A stretch of DNA of 64,000 bases from Punica granatum. Taxonomy: Eukaryota; Streptophyta; Magnoliopsida; Myrtales; Lythraceae. Below the pieces are notes generated by a model. The model had not been told where the DNA came from and searched no databases. It saw nothing but the letters and a program-made list of their open reading frames with translations. The stretch is taken from positions 31,218,811 to 31,282,810 of the forward strand of contig NC_045128.1 of assembly GCF_007655135.1 (NCBI RefSeq), in the 5' to 3' direction. This document shows positions 22,800 to 33,663 of the stretch, in pieces (the stretch's first letter is position 1; the number at the start of each line of letters is the position of its first letter). A program made the translations under genes and the position numbers.

Positions 22800-22990
22800 T
22801 TAGATTAATGAGTTTTTCTTGGGATAAAAAAAAAAAAAGATAAAGGGGAGATTTCCCAGCATGCGAGTCCCGTAGTTTGACCCATATCTGTGATTAGAAA
22901 GAAATGATTGTGCCAATTCCCTTTCCCAAAGGCCAGTAGAATCCAACTCCCTCCACTCTGAAAAGCAAGACGAACTTTTGCCACGCAACA
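22800..22990 (+). repeat. Segmental duplicate, matches 32310-32645
   Basis: AGGGGAGATTTCCCA, then GATTAGAAAGAAA, AATTCC and GAAAAGCAAGACGAAC correspond to two tandem versions at 32310-32460 and 32510-32645. It links the upstream regions of genes 3 and 4. Confidence 0.65.
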
Positions 22991-24490
22991 AAGCTAATCG
23001 CCCTTAGGTGTTGATGGGGTTGTGCTGACCAGCGCCACTCTTGACAGTTGTCCAATTGTTTTTTTTTTTGGGGTAGATACAGCTGTCCGATTTTAATTGG
23101 TTATCATCAATGCTTTGTGATGCCTACGTGGAGGGAGGCACGGTTAACGAGAAAGTATGCAGCCACAAAGATGATGAAAGACCGCTTTGGAGAAGTTCGT
23201 GGAAAGTAGATAAAGGCGAAGTTCCGATGTACCTAGTTGCTCGTTCAATCGAAGAGTCAAGCCAAAGCCAATGAAGACAATGGGGGCTTCTTTTTCGTCC
23301 GTTAAATCCGGCTTAAAATTAAAAAATGAAAAATCAACTAAATGTCATTTTGCTAAATATCAATTTTAATATCATCATTTTACTTGTAGTATGGAGGTTT
23401 GAACTCTCTAATAAAAGCACTTTACGTCTATGTTGAACGAAATTAGTCGCAAACAATAGGTTAAAAGTACCCGTAATATATATTTTTTTAAAACAAATCA
23501 AAGCGGAGGAAACTTGGTTTTGAACAGGGGCGGGCATGTAAAAGGGGTCAAAGGCAAAAGACATTCCTAAATTCTCTTTTCTTGGGATAAAAAAAAAGTG
23601 GCATTCTTAAGTTCTCTCTCAATTAAAGTAAAAGTTTAAAATTACTTTTCAATTTAATGTCAGGAGAGGGATTCGATATTTAACATATTACGTATTTTCA
23701 AATTTCGCATTTTTGTTCTTGCTTGTAGTTCACGTTAGAAAGGTACATAATGTTATATCAAATTAAGAATTATTTTTATAATATGATTCACAACAGCTAA
23801 ATATACAATGTTATATCATGTTTCTTGCAACTAGGGCTCTGGTATCCCATTAACTTACCTCTTCATGTCCATACTAAGCGTATAAGTCTTCCTCGTAACA
23901 GAGGAAATTGGGAGAGGGGGAGAGAAACAAAGTACTTAGTCTGAATCCAATGACCTCAAGTCTTGCATCCGCCTGGTTTTAAACGAGAGGGTGTTTATAT
24001 ATCCTCATTCACAAGATATACTTCGTATCCATTTTGGGTTTGACAAGATACTCGTATTAAGATGTGTTATGATCCTGGTTAAATTGTCAAGTAAATATTA
24101 GGTGAGACTAAGACAATAAGGCGATATGTGCAAGATTCAATTAGGTGTTGAGAAAAATATGAGAAAAATATAATTATTGTGAGCTCTACAAGACTATATG
24201 ACAAACTCCAATTAGAAACTTGCATATTTCAGTGTATGTGTTACTCATATTTAATATTTTCTCAAAGCTAGTTAGACGGAGGACCTTACATTCATGTCTT
24301 TCTCCGTCCTGACAGATGAGAAATACATGGGGGAGAGAGAGAGAGAAACATCGAGAAGGAAATGGGTTTTAGTCAGAGTAGAAATATGGCTAGGGTTTTC
24401 TTAGGGTTCTTATACGTACAAATTCTTGTCTGACATGCTCGCCCTCCTCCTCCGGATCTTTTTTTTTTTGGGTGATCGTCCTCCTCCTGA
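22991..24490. other. Upstream region of gene 3
   Basis: No coding sequence. AT-rich with a GA-repeat at 24333-24345 and a T-run at 24463. Confidence 0.5.
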
Positions 24491-24492
24491 TC

Positions 24493-24500
24493 TTTAAATA
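24493..24500 (+). promoter_or_regulatory. TATA-like box of microprotein gene 3
   Basis: TTTAAATA lies 215 bp before the ATG at 24708, followed by TCGGAACTTCTCCACTGTC and TTCATTCCAACTCTC, which corresponds to the TATA-linked leader of gene 4. Confidence 0.5.
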
Positions 24501-24707
24501 TAGTCGTAGTCGGAACTTCTCCACTGTCTTCATTCCAACTCTCTCTTCCTCTCTCCCTTAGTGCTTTCTTGCCCTGCTGCCTCTCTCACTTTTGTTTCTG
24601 GTGTTGCTTTCTCTGTTTTTCACTCTTCTTCTTCTTGTTCCTGTTCTTCTTCACGGTTCAGACTAGAACGGAAGATAGGAGAGTAGAGGAGATTGATAAT
24701 CAAGACG

Positions 24708-24893
24708 ATGGGGAAGAGGAATGAGATTAATAAAACACCAAATAAGAAGCCGCTGAAGGCAAGGCTTCCGCCGAAGAGAGGAGAGGTCAAGTTCAGGATC
24801 TTTAAGCTCCTGGTTGAGAAGCTCGTCTCTCTCTGTCAGTGTGTGTGTTCCCCTCCAATGGCGGATCTTGGAGAGGCCGGTAATAATTCCTGA
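24708..24893 (+). CDS. Small basic plant protein, array copy 3 (61 aa)
   Basis: Reads MGKRNEINKTPNKKPL, then KARLPPKRGEVKFRIFKL at about residues 17-34, LVEKLVSLCQCVC and SPPMADLGEAGNNS. The ATG at 24708 is preferred over one 15 bases upstream because MGKR and the preceding leader (TCAGACTAGA, AGGAGA, AATCAAGA) are conserved in copy 4. The CQCVC run is shared with copies 4 and 5 only, which groups these three. The 3' flank is closely matched by that of copy 4 for over 1 kb. The protein is lysine-rich with an amphipathic hydrophobic face and two to three cysteines. No targeting signal or known domain is seen; function unknown. Confidence 0.75.
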   Translation: MGKRNEINKTPNKKPLKARLPPKRGEVKFRIFKLLVEKLVSLCQCVCSPPMADLGEAGNNS

Positions 24894-26200
24894 AGAGAAA
24901 AAGAACACTAACGTCGAAACAATAGTATTGCACGCATGCCCATTTCATGTTTCATTTGTTACTGAAGTGATGGGCCTTCGTTGTCGTCATCACCATCCTC
25001 ATCATCTTCTTCTTAATTATCATCATCGTGGTTATCATCATCACCATCTTCTTCTTCTTGGAGAGAGAGAGAGATGGAATTATCACCTTATTGTTAGTAT
25101 ACATATGTGTATATATTGCTGAAACGTTGCTATTACTATTAATGTTGTCGTGTCACGTACACATGTGTGGTCATTATGTATTTCACTCATAAATAAGGTG
25201 AGTAAATTGATTTAAGTTTTTTCTTTTTCTTGTCTTGGAATCAGAATTGATTTGGGTTGTTTGCTTTGATCTCATGGACAGCTTCATTCTATTACATCGA
25301 TCCCTTGGCAGCACAAAGTTATGGAGAAACATTATCTATCGATGTTTCGATCTTCCTCCAAGTGGAATATAGAAGAGCTAATGATAAAAAAATAAGGAAA
25401 GATACACATATAAGTTAAGCAATAGCATAAATAATCGATATAGTTCGTTAATTTTCCCAGCATTACGTTTGTCGTACAGGTAGAATTCAAACATAACGAT
25501 GGATCCGAATTTATTTCTTTAAAGCGGAACATATATATGACAAGAACGAATACCAGGATCATCTCTTATATATCGTGAATTAGACCTTTTATGAAAATAG
25601 AAGTAGACTCTTAATGAGTCTCATGATGAAGAGAGACGCAGATCTTTTACCCAAATTGAGGTAAAGTTGGATATTTAATATACCCTTTTCTTTTATTCTT
25701 TGAAACAAGTCACTTAAAATTCCAAAGACTAATTGAAACCCTAAAAAATCTAATACTCTGAAATTCCAAGGAATAACTTTCCTTTGTTTTGTTCATGTGA
25801 GGAAGCTTTCGCAACTCAGATGATGATAAATTTGGAAGAAAACAAAAAGAATATCTCAAACTCCACCATTTTTATCTGCAGCAATTAAATAAATTAACCT
25901 AAACTTATGTGGATCTGATAATTGTTGAATAGATAATGCAACTACACTTGTCAAAGGAGTACAATGCAATTGTTCATTCCTATACTATACTAGACTTGCA
26001 ATCTTTCCTGTTACCGAAAAATATAATTATGAGAATTAACGCACACTAATGTAAAAGCATCCAATCGATACCATGCAGGTCTCAGGATTGGACCACTCTT
26101 AGAACCGAGGTGAGTGTTGTCCATGGTGTTAGCCGTATTCATTATGTTTTCAATCTATACATGATCAGTTAAAAGTATGGATAACAAACCAAAGCAGATA
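24894..26200 (+). repeat. 3' flank of gene 3, colinear with 33664-34880
   Basis: Shared landmarks in order: GCATGCCCAT, TTCATTTGTTA, CATCATC/CTTCTTCTT repeats, GATTTGGGTTGTTT against CATTTGGGTTGTTT, CCTTGGCAGC, CAAGTGGAATATAGAAGAG, TGACAAGAACGAATACCA, ATCATCTCTTATATATCG, TCTGATAATTGTTGAATAGA and ACACTTGTCAAAGGAGTA. A shorter match is at 56040-56510 behind gene 6. Short frames here are not genes. Confidence 0.85.
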
Positions 26201-27550
26201 GGAATTAGATTAGCCATTAAGTTTGTTCAGCAGTCAATATTTAGATGGGCAGTACGTATCCAATAGTTCCTCAACTAGATTTGGCTCCGTTTGTTTCACA
26301 TAAATGATGTTTCGTTAAAAACTATTTATGGGGAAACTGATTTCATGGAAATTAGTTTATTTTCTCGTGTTTGAAGACATAGCATGAAAATGATTAATTT
26401 TTTATGTCTGGAATTTAAATTTCAAGATATGTTTTCCAAAGAGCAAGATGACAATTCCCCGTTGAAGATCTAGTGGAGATGGATCACGTACTCAGTTGCT
26501 CTCCAAACCATGCAACAAGGTCATCCATATCATGGCTCTCCCACTTATTATAGTTACGTTAGCCTCAGGCCTTGCTATTCAATGATATTAGGACAATGGC
26601 AGCGCAAGCTAACAACTAGCATTGAAAGCAGGTCGCTTTTGGAAGCATTGGCTGTAATCATTCACTTGCTTTAACTATTCATGATATGGATGTGGGAGCA
26701 TCGACTCCGTTCCTGTGGGCTTTTGACCTTTCAAAGTGAAAGGGTTGGAAGCGGTCTAGAAGCTTTACCTTCCTTGTCTGCCAAGCATACAAGGTATGTC
26801 TTGGGTACCTAATTAGAAAGCTCTTAAAATCCAATGACCTTAACCAGCGATATTTGGAAGGTATGGGCTTAATAGGATTATAATAGGGAAGATGGAATCA
26901 CAAGAGCTAAAGAGGGAACGGAGAATGTGGGCGACTCGCGAGAATGGAAAGTCAAGAGCTAAAGAGTCGTTACTGCCGGTGATGGCGTCAGGACTCATCG
27001 ACGAAACGGCGTTTGGGCGGTTGGCAGCAGCTTCACTCCCCTCAGTGAAAAGGTGCACTGGGATGAGAGGGGTGGAGGAGGAGGAGAAATAATATTCTCA
27101 GACAAAGGAGAGAGAGAGGGAGAAAGAATGAATTTGGAAAAAAAATTCCGATTTTTTTTTTCAGTGAAATTCATTATTACCTCGCATTTAGATTTACTTT
27201 TGAAATTTCAGATGAAACAGATTCCTCACTTTTTAGCGTTTACTTAGAAGTTTGATGGTAAGTGGTTTCTTGTTGACCGAATGCTTTTTGGGTTAGCAAT
27301 CGCACTTCTCCGTAATATTCTTTCCTTCAACCAGAAGGAGCATAACCGTTCTTTTCCAGTACACTTAGCTTATAATGGTGCAATGCGAGATCAAAAGCTC
27401 GTTGTCCATTGACCAAAACAAAAGTTAAATTAAAAGTTCTCTACCTGGGTCTTCGTTCACATTGGACTCCGTTTTTTGAATCATTACCCCATATATTTTT
27501 ATATATATATACACACACATATATACTGCTAAACAATAAAGCTAGGGGAA
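26201..27550. other. Intergenic, one exon-like scrap
   Basis: Around 26640-26720 a frame reads HDMDVGASTPFLWAFDLSK before a stop, near a possible donor ACAAGGTATGT at 26789. I cannot assign it. The 66-codon frame at 26892 is Arg/Glu-rich with no recognised content. Otherwise nothing seen. Confidence 0.3.
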
Positions 27551-27559
27551 AGGTAATTA

Positions 27560-27860
27560 TTTTCGGAGTTTGACTTATTAGAGGCCAATAGAACAAATGA
27601 TGTGCAATCTAAACAATCACATAATTGTGGGAAATTCTTACATGATCCCGTGTCATGTGATACGGAATCATCACAACCATCTGCTTATAAGTGGAATGTG
27701 GGGCTCACGTGAAGTGAATGGTTGTGATCCCCGTGTCACATGACATGGGTCATGTAAAACCCTCCGCATAATTGTTATTCTATTAATGAAAGGGATTAGT
27801 GTCATAAAAGTAAAATTCTCCATCGTTCAGATTTAAGTACGATGGATATTAATTTTTCAT
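27560..27860. repeat. Segmental duplicate, matches 3270-3400
   Basis: Homology to 3270-3400 is interrupted by the MITE at 27629-27766 and resumes beyond it (ATAATTGTTATTCTATTAAT). Confidence 0.65.
27629..27766. mobile_element. 138 bp MITE with 9 bp target duplication
   Basis: Left end GGGAAATTCTTACATGA, right end reversed CGGAGGGTTTTACATGA; arms of about 55 bp include TCATGTGA(T/C)ACGG and ATCACAACCAT. CATAATTGT flanks both sides (27620-27628, 27767-27775). The duplicate locus at 3.3 kb keeps a single CATAATTGT. Confidence 0.85.
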
Positions 27861-28092
27861 GTACATTACTATTACGCATCTGAAAATCGTAACATACCTC
27901 ACTGGAGAAAAATAGCACAATTAAATAAATAAATAATATAAATTTTGGCATGTGATAATCTCTCCGGACGGTTTGTTGGCATGCGCAAGGACCATCTCCT
28001 TAAATTTCTTGGGAAGTGCTGAAATTAATATGAATGTCGATTCCATGCTTAAGTTGGATGCTGGAATTTGATTTGTTCTCTAGATACCTAGC

Positions 28093-28400
28093 TTGTGTGG
28101 TGCATTAGCCATTAGTGCTGGGTTGCACAAATACGATAAAACTCAAAGCGGCCTTTTGCATCCTAATTGCCACGGAAACCAAATTTCATCATACTCAACA
28201 TCCGTTCGATTTTCAGCGAAATCGTTCTCCCGTTTTGAATAGATTGATCTGTTCTTCCAGAATCTCCGAATCGATGCTCCTATACATATCAAACTTACGT
28301 CCCAAAATGCTTGTTTGTAGTTTTATCCGTATAAAACGTCGAGTGCTGACGAGAAAGTCCCCGTAATTTTCAGGGAAAAGTGCCGAAAGCATGAAAGATC
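28093..28400 (+). repeat. Segmental duplicate, matches 1-850
   Basis: Uninterrupted version of the block at the window start, lacking the 459 bp MITE. The interval 28401-28789 has no gene; it includes a short repeated phrase CATGTGAGATCTAA/CATGTGGGATCTAA. Confidence 0.8.
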
Positions 28401-28789
28401 CGTCCATCAGTATTACATTCTTTTCTAAATTGATAATACTAATTATTTTTAATATCAAGGTAGAATGATAAAAGGTCCTCTTTAGTTTCACCTATTAATT
28501 AAATCGGAACAGAACAACTACACTTTCATTTCCTATCAACTACACAATTCGAAGTCTTAAATAATCCAATGACCCTACAATGGATTAGGTCAATTCGCAT
28601 TCTATAAGCTTAAGCTAATAAGATGTGAGATTCAAGTCTCTTATAAGCTTATTGATTTCTCATTATGTCTTTCATGTGAGATCTAAAGATCCTAACATCC
28701 TGCTCTTGAAAACCCATTTGCATACTAAAAGCTCAAACTATTTTTCATGTGGGATCTAAGGATCCTTAATAAGAAGAAAAAAACTTTAC

Positions 28790-29245
28790 AATACAAATAA
28801 CAATTAGAGGAACAAAACTTTCTTTTTCTCTTGGGAAGGTAACTTTTTTCTCTTATGTAGCCTTTCTATGTCTCTTTTTCGCATATATTAGCTTTAAAGG
28901 CAATTATATATTTGTCACGGATATTCCGGGCACTAAAAATATATAAGGGCAAATTGTACTCTGTAAATGTCTTTGTTTACCTCTAAAGTTCAATTTAGAG
29001 GTAGAACTTTTGTTTGTGTTTGCTTTATGCCTATGAAAGTCAATTGTTTGGTAATGAGGGAAAAAAAGAAGAAGAGAAAGGTCTATACTCTCATTTCATT
29101 TTCTTGACTTCTTTACTCTTTCGATTTTCAATAAAAGAGTATGGATGTTCTGTTGCCGAGCTACCAAGCAAATCGTACATTTTAAAAAGTTAAGGTTGTC
29201 ATATCCATCAAAATGCAAGCACACCTTTACGTGGACAAGACTCAT
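28790..29245 (+). repeat. Segmental duplicate, matches 21845-22265
   Basis: Same order of landmarks as 21845-22265, with about 80 extra bases near 28905-28990 (GTCACGGATATTCCGGGCAC and following). Confidence 0.85.
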
Positions 29246-29934
29246 GTCTGACCTTAAGTTGTTTTGATGCGTTGAAAATGGACCGACAATTATTAGTTCA
29301 TCTTTCCATTAAAACAGTTTCAGGTACACCAAAATTTACCCCAAGTGTTTTTAATCTGCGCGCGTTCATCCGAGATTAAATCTCATTGTGGTTGAGAGAG
29401 ACATGGATTTGGCACCAGGGATTCCCAGGTCAAATGTGCACGATCAACTGTTGGCTCGTCAATTGAGGTAGATTGGTTAAGGTATGTCTGGATTATAACT
29501 ATACTCGGCCTAAGCTGCAATATTCTAAAATGTTAGGTTGACTTAAAATGCTGATCATTGTAAAATTCAAAACCGACCAGATCTAACGGAGTACAATACA
29601 CTTTACAAATCACTTAAATGAAATTGGAAGAAAGGTATAATATAGTAGTAATCACCCCCGATCTGGAATTCATAGATTTTGAATTCAATTCTTATAGGCA
29701 AGACGCTCGTGCATGCCTTTTATTTCTCCTAACCCCATGTCCTAGTAGATAGATATATAGCATAGGATAATTGCAAGCATCTCTTGTTTCTAAAAGGGAA
29801 AAAAAAGTGGATTCAATACAATTTCCAACTATATATGTTAGAGCAAATGATGACCAAAATAGTAAGGGGGCCTTTGTGTGTCCTCCTCTCTTTCTTTGCC
29901 GCTTTTTGTCCATATTGCTGTGAAATTAAAAATT
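29246..29934. other. Intergenic, no gene seen
   Basis: AT-rich. A weak SINE-like start (ATATAGTAGTAATCACCCCC, GAATTCAATTC) at 29640-29690 resembles the elements at 32998 and 47017. Confidence 0.4.
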
Positions 29935-30120
29935 TTTTCCGATTATAAGGGAGGTCTATAAATCTAATATAATAAAATAAAAATCCTAATAATTAATAAA
30001 GAGTATGAGTAGTCTGATTATAAGGGAGGTCCATAAATCTAATATAATAAAATAAAAATCCTAATAATTAATAAAGAGTATGAGTAGTCTTACTTAGTAT
30101 CAAATTTAGAACCTTTTAAT
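29935..30120 (-). mobile_element. SINE 3' part with 75 bp tandem duplication
   Basis: Units of exactly 75 bp occupy 29941-30015 and 30016-30090 with a single difference (GTCTATAAA against GTCCATAAA). Read on the minus strand the unit (ATTAGGATTT, ATTATATTAGA, GACCTCCCTTATAATC) matches the 3' part of the element at 47017-47152 (TTTAGGATTT, ATTATATTAGG, GACCTCCTTTATAATC). Confidence 0.7.
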
Positions 30121-30192
30121 CAATTTTTTAATTAAAAAGGGAAATTAATAGAAATGTATCGAAACAATGATATAAATTCATAAATAATAGGG

Positions 30193-31115
30193 TCAATGGT
30201 CCAAAAAAGTATGAACTTTGTCCCATTTTTAATATTGGTACGAACTTTATTTTTTATCAAGAAAAGGCACGAACTTTAATACTCTGTTTGGTTTTGCAGT
30301 TAAAATTACAAAAATTTTAACTTTAACTTTAACTCAACACACTACACAACAAAAATATACATTTATCAAGTAAAAAATTTTAATTTTTTTACTTTAACTT
30401 AACACACTACACAATCATTTGTCTTTTTTCATAATTAAAATCAAAATTACTTTAACTCTGAAACCAAACGCACCATAATTTTCTTGTCACGGTAGGCATT
30501 TGTGTCATTTTTAATCTATTTTGCTGATGTGGTGGAAAATAGTGACTACGTCGCGAACGTCGTTGCGCCATGTTAACCAAAATAATAAAGAATTTACTAA
30601 ATATTTTTTTAAAAAGAGAGAGAAAAGCTTTGATCCGAGAAAGGGTGAGGGCCCTCTGCCTGCCACCGCCGAACACTGCCTCCCCATTGGGGTCGCTGGT
30701 GACTCCAATAGGGAATTGGAGGTCGGAATCGAGGCTCCACCCGCTGGAATCAGGAGAATCGCCAATTTGAGAATTCTTCCGATTCTGGCAGGCGCGTGGA
30801 ACCTCGACTTCGGCAACCCCCATCCCCGACCCGATTGGGGTCGCGGATGCCTTCTGGGATCACTAGCGACCCTTATCGGGTATGTGGTGACTAGAGGTGG
30901 GCGGTGGCTAGCCAGAGACCTTCACCCTTTCTTAGATCAAAGCATTTTTTTTAATTTATTGTAAATTTATTATTATTTTTATTGTAACAATGTTCGCCAC
31001 GCATGCACCGTTTTCGCCATGTCAGCAAAATGGACGGAAAATGACATATGTGCCTAATGTCACAAGAAAATTAAAATTCATGTCTTTTTATGTTAAAAAA
31101 TAAAATTCACATTAA
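30193..31115. mobile_element. Mutator-type TIR element, right end eroded
   Basis: The left arm (ACTTTATTTTTTATC, then TTTTCTTGTCACGGTAGGCA and TTTTGCTGATGTGG) is mirrored on the right (ATTTTATTTTTTAAC, TTTTCTTGTGACATTAGGCA, TTTTGCTGACATGG). The inversion continues inward over GATC(C/T)(G/A)AGAAAGGGTGA. The centre is GC-rich with GGGGTCGCTGGTGAC, as in 14515-15033. About 45 bp of the right terminus is missing. Frames of up to 147 codons here are arm and spacer translations. Confidence 0.75.
30280..30475. mobile_element. Tourist-like MITE, TAA target duplication
   Basis: Sits inside the left arm of the 30193 element. Ends TACTCTGTTTGGTTT and, reversed, TGGTGCGTTTGGTTT. TAA is present on both sides (30277-30279, 30476-30478). 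The opposite arm shows the uninterrupted sequence, proving the insertion. Confidence 0.85.
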
Positions 31116-32305
31116 AATTTAAAAAGAAGAAGATACAGTTGCTGTTTTCTTGGATTATTAATTCTAAATAATAAAGGTGAATGCTACTTGTACTTTTTCT
31201 TTAGTTAATAAATGCTAGTTGTACTTCCTCTTACGGATTCTGCAGAAAACTCCGACGAAACAGGAGACGTTGACACGTATCATCGGCAGGCTAAATGCTT
31301 GGTTGTCCCTCATGATTCATTGACTGAAGCATCTTTGCTTGGTCCAAAAAGGATAAAATAAAATAACAGATTTTCTTTTTCTTATTTTGCTCTAATCAAA
31401 TGAGCGACACAGGTTGCTCTCTTCATTTGACTGGACGACATAGATTGCATCTAAGATTGTTGGATCGCAAAAGACACACGAAATATGGGAATATGTCCCA
31501 TTTGAGCAATGAGTCAACAGCGGTCCGCGGAGGAATGCCCCTGCCAGTGAGAAAAAGAAGCAACGAGCGACCGGGCGAGAAGGATCTTTCAAGGCTATAT
31601 GATGCGACATTCGGGAATCTTCCTTTGATCTCACACGAAAATGGAATGAATTGTAATAAAATACTTATTTCTTCATTGCACCTTATTTTTTCATTAGTAT
31701 CTCAGACATATATTGGAAATGTCATTCCCTTATAATTATTTTTTTCATTTATTTTGATGGAATGGATATTCCCTCAATTAAAAAAGGGAACGGTCATTCC
31801 CTTATTTCATGGTATATATTATGAACCATCATATATATTCATTTGATTCATATATCTAAAAATATATATAACATGATATCTTGGTAAATAAATCTAATAT
31901 TATAATTATATTCTTTCATTTTGTGATTATCATTAAAGAAAATAATATTTTTTTGACTCAATACTATTATGTTTCTCTATATAAAATTCATTCCATTCCA
32001 TTTCATTCCAAAATACTAAAGGGGATCTTATTCCTTTGTCCACTAAATGTCTCTAAGGCTTGGAATTGAAGCTTATTTAATGCAAATCGAATCGATGTAA
32101 TTATATATTTATTTGAACAATTACTGTACCAGAAATTAAAGCTCTTCGAATGGGAATATTATTTCCCTCCGTCAATATATACTCTTTTTTTTTGCTCAAG
32201 CAATATATGCTTTTTAGCTTACCCAAAAAATATATACTTTTTAATTTCATGTGATCAAGAAAATATTATAATCATGGCACCACAAAAAAAAGAATATATA
32301 TATAT
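31116..32305. other. Intergenic, no gene recognised
   Basis: A 111-codon frame at 31400-31735 and an overlapping minus frame have no recognisable content. The AT-rich part from 31640 to 32040 repeats GGAATG/CATTCC motifs in both orientations, suggesting a worn MITE. Confidence 0.35.
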
Positions 32306-32309
32306 ATAT

Positions 32310-32645
32310 TAAGAAAAAGAAAGAGAAAAAGGTTGAGGAGATTTCCTCATTTCTGGAAAGTAAATAAAAAATGGAGATTTCCCATTTCGTTTGACTCCTA
32401 TAATTACAAAGAGAGGAAATTCCAACTCCCAGTCTCCCCTGTTTCAGAAAGCAAGACGAACTCTGTTTCCACAAATATACATATACGTATACACAAATAT
32501 ATCCCAGAAAAGAAAGAGAAAAGGGTTAGTAGAAAAGGACATTTCCTGATTTCCGAATAATAATAAAAAAGGGAGATTTCCCATTTAGTTGGACTCCTAT
32601 AGTAATTAGAAAGAGAGGAAAGCTTCAGAAGCAAGACGAACCATG
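32310..32645 (+). repeat. Two tandem copies of a segment matching 22800-22990
   Basis: Copies at about 32310-32460 and 32510-32645 share GGAGATTTCCCATTT, GACTCCTATA, AGAGAGGAAA and AAGCAAGACGAAC. The upstream DNA of gene 3 has one copy only. Confidence 0.7.
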
Positions 32646-32989
32646 CAGTTGTACAAAATTCATATGTTCAGGTCTCTCCACCGGGAAAATAAGAGCTTAC
32701 GCTAATGTCGTCTCTATTTATCAGGATCAGCGCCTCATGTGACTAAGGCCAAAATGAGAATGACCCCTACGAGGAGAAACTATGGCACAAGATGTATGTA
32801 CATATATAGGGGCCAAGCCAGAATTTTTATTCAGGGGGCAAAATATAAATTTTACATAGAAAAATTCATACTTTTGAGGTAAAATTGAAAAAAATAAAAG
32901 TTCAAGGGGGGCAATTGCCCCCCTGCTAACACACTAGCTTCGCCCCTGTACATATACCCATATAATAATTACAAAGGAGGTTTGTTTCG

Positions 32990-33155
32990 GTATAGAAATT
33001 GAAAGGTATAATGTAGTGGTGCATGGTTTCGCTTGGTAATCCAGATGTTCAAGTTTTGATATTAATTAAGAGCACCCATGCGCTTTTATTAGCTAATAGA
33101 ATTTCTGTTTCAATGTATTAGGCTATAGACCTCGTTTTATGTAACCAAAAAATTC
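32990..33155 (+). mobile_element. SINE related to 47017-47152
   Basis: Starts GTAGTGGTGCATGG (A-box-like), has ATGTTCAAGTTTTGAT as a decayed B box, then CACCCATGCGCTTTTATTAG, AATTTCTGTTTCA and TATTAGGCTATAGACCTC, the same order as the element at 47017. Confidence 0.6.
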
Positions 33156-33160
33156 TCATA

Positions 33161-33246
33161 ACTAATAAAAGGACACGGGTAATCTTATATCGAATTTAAA
33201 ATAACTAATAAAAGAATACGGGCAATCTTATATCGAATTTAAAATC
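33161..33246 (-). repeat. 43 bp tandem duplication of a SINE internal part
   Basis: ACTAATAAAA(G/-)GA(C/-)ACGGG-type units at 33161-33203 and 33204-33246 differ at a few bases and share ATCTTATATCGAATTTAAAA. In reverse they match the region just downstream of the SINE B box. Confidence 0.65.
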
Positions 33247-33320
33247 TCTTCATTATCATGGAACGTGTGCCTTCTCCCTATAAAAAAAATTATTTACAAA
33301 AGAATTGTAGACTAACCCTG

Positions 33321-33328
33321 TATAAAGT
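33321..33328 (+). promoter_or_regulatory. TATA box of microprotein gene 4
   Basis: TATAAAGT, 166 bp before the ATG at 33487, followed by CGGATCTTTCTCCCC and TTTCATTCCATTTCC, as in gene 1. Confidence 0.65.
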
Positions 33329-33486
33329 GTCGGATCTTTCTCCCCTTTTTTCATTCCATTTCCAACTGTCTTCCTCCCCTCCATGCTTTTCTTGCCCTGT
33401 CTCTCTCACTTTTGCTCTGTTTCTGAAACTCTTCTTCACAGTTCAGACTAGAAGAGGAGAGGAGAGAAGATCAATAATCAAGAGCA

Positions 33487-33663
33487 ATGGGGAAGAGAGA
33501 GAATGAGATTGAAACACCAAATAAGAAGCCACTGAAGGTGAGGATTCCGCCGAAGAGAGGAGACATCAAGGTCAGGATCTCTAAGCTCCTGGTTGAGAAG
33601 CTCCTCTCTCTCTGTCAGTGTGTGTCTTCCCCTCCAACAGCGGATGACGGAGGAGCTGGGTAA
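33487..33663 (+). CDS. Small basic plant protein, array copy 4 (58 aa)
   Basis: Reads MGKRENEIETPNKKPL, then KVRIPPKRGDIKVRISKL, LVEKLLSLCQCVS and SPPTADDGGAG before a TAA at 33661. It is the shortest member. Leader and start region match gene 3 (TTCAGACTAGA, AGGAGAG, AATCAAGAGCAATGG). Compared with copy 3 it has L to I in the LPP core, F to S in the RIFKL segment and M to T in PPMAD, yet the frame is intact from start to stop. It is the sister copy of gene 3 by flanking homology on both sides. No targeting signal or domain is seen; function unknown. Confidence 0.7.
   Translation: MGKRENEIETPNKKPLKVRIPPKRGDIKVRISKLLVEKLLSLCQCVSSPPTADDGGAG

Noticed and set aside
30452..30964. Overlapping frames of 101-147 codons on both strands
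   Set aside because: They read through the arms and GC-rich centre of a Mutator-type element.
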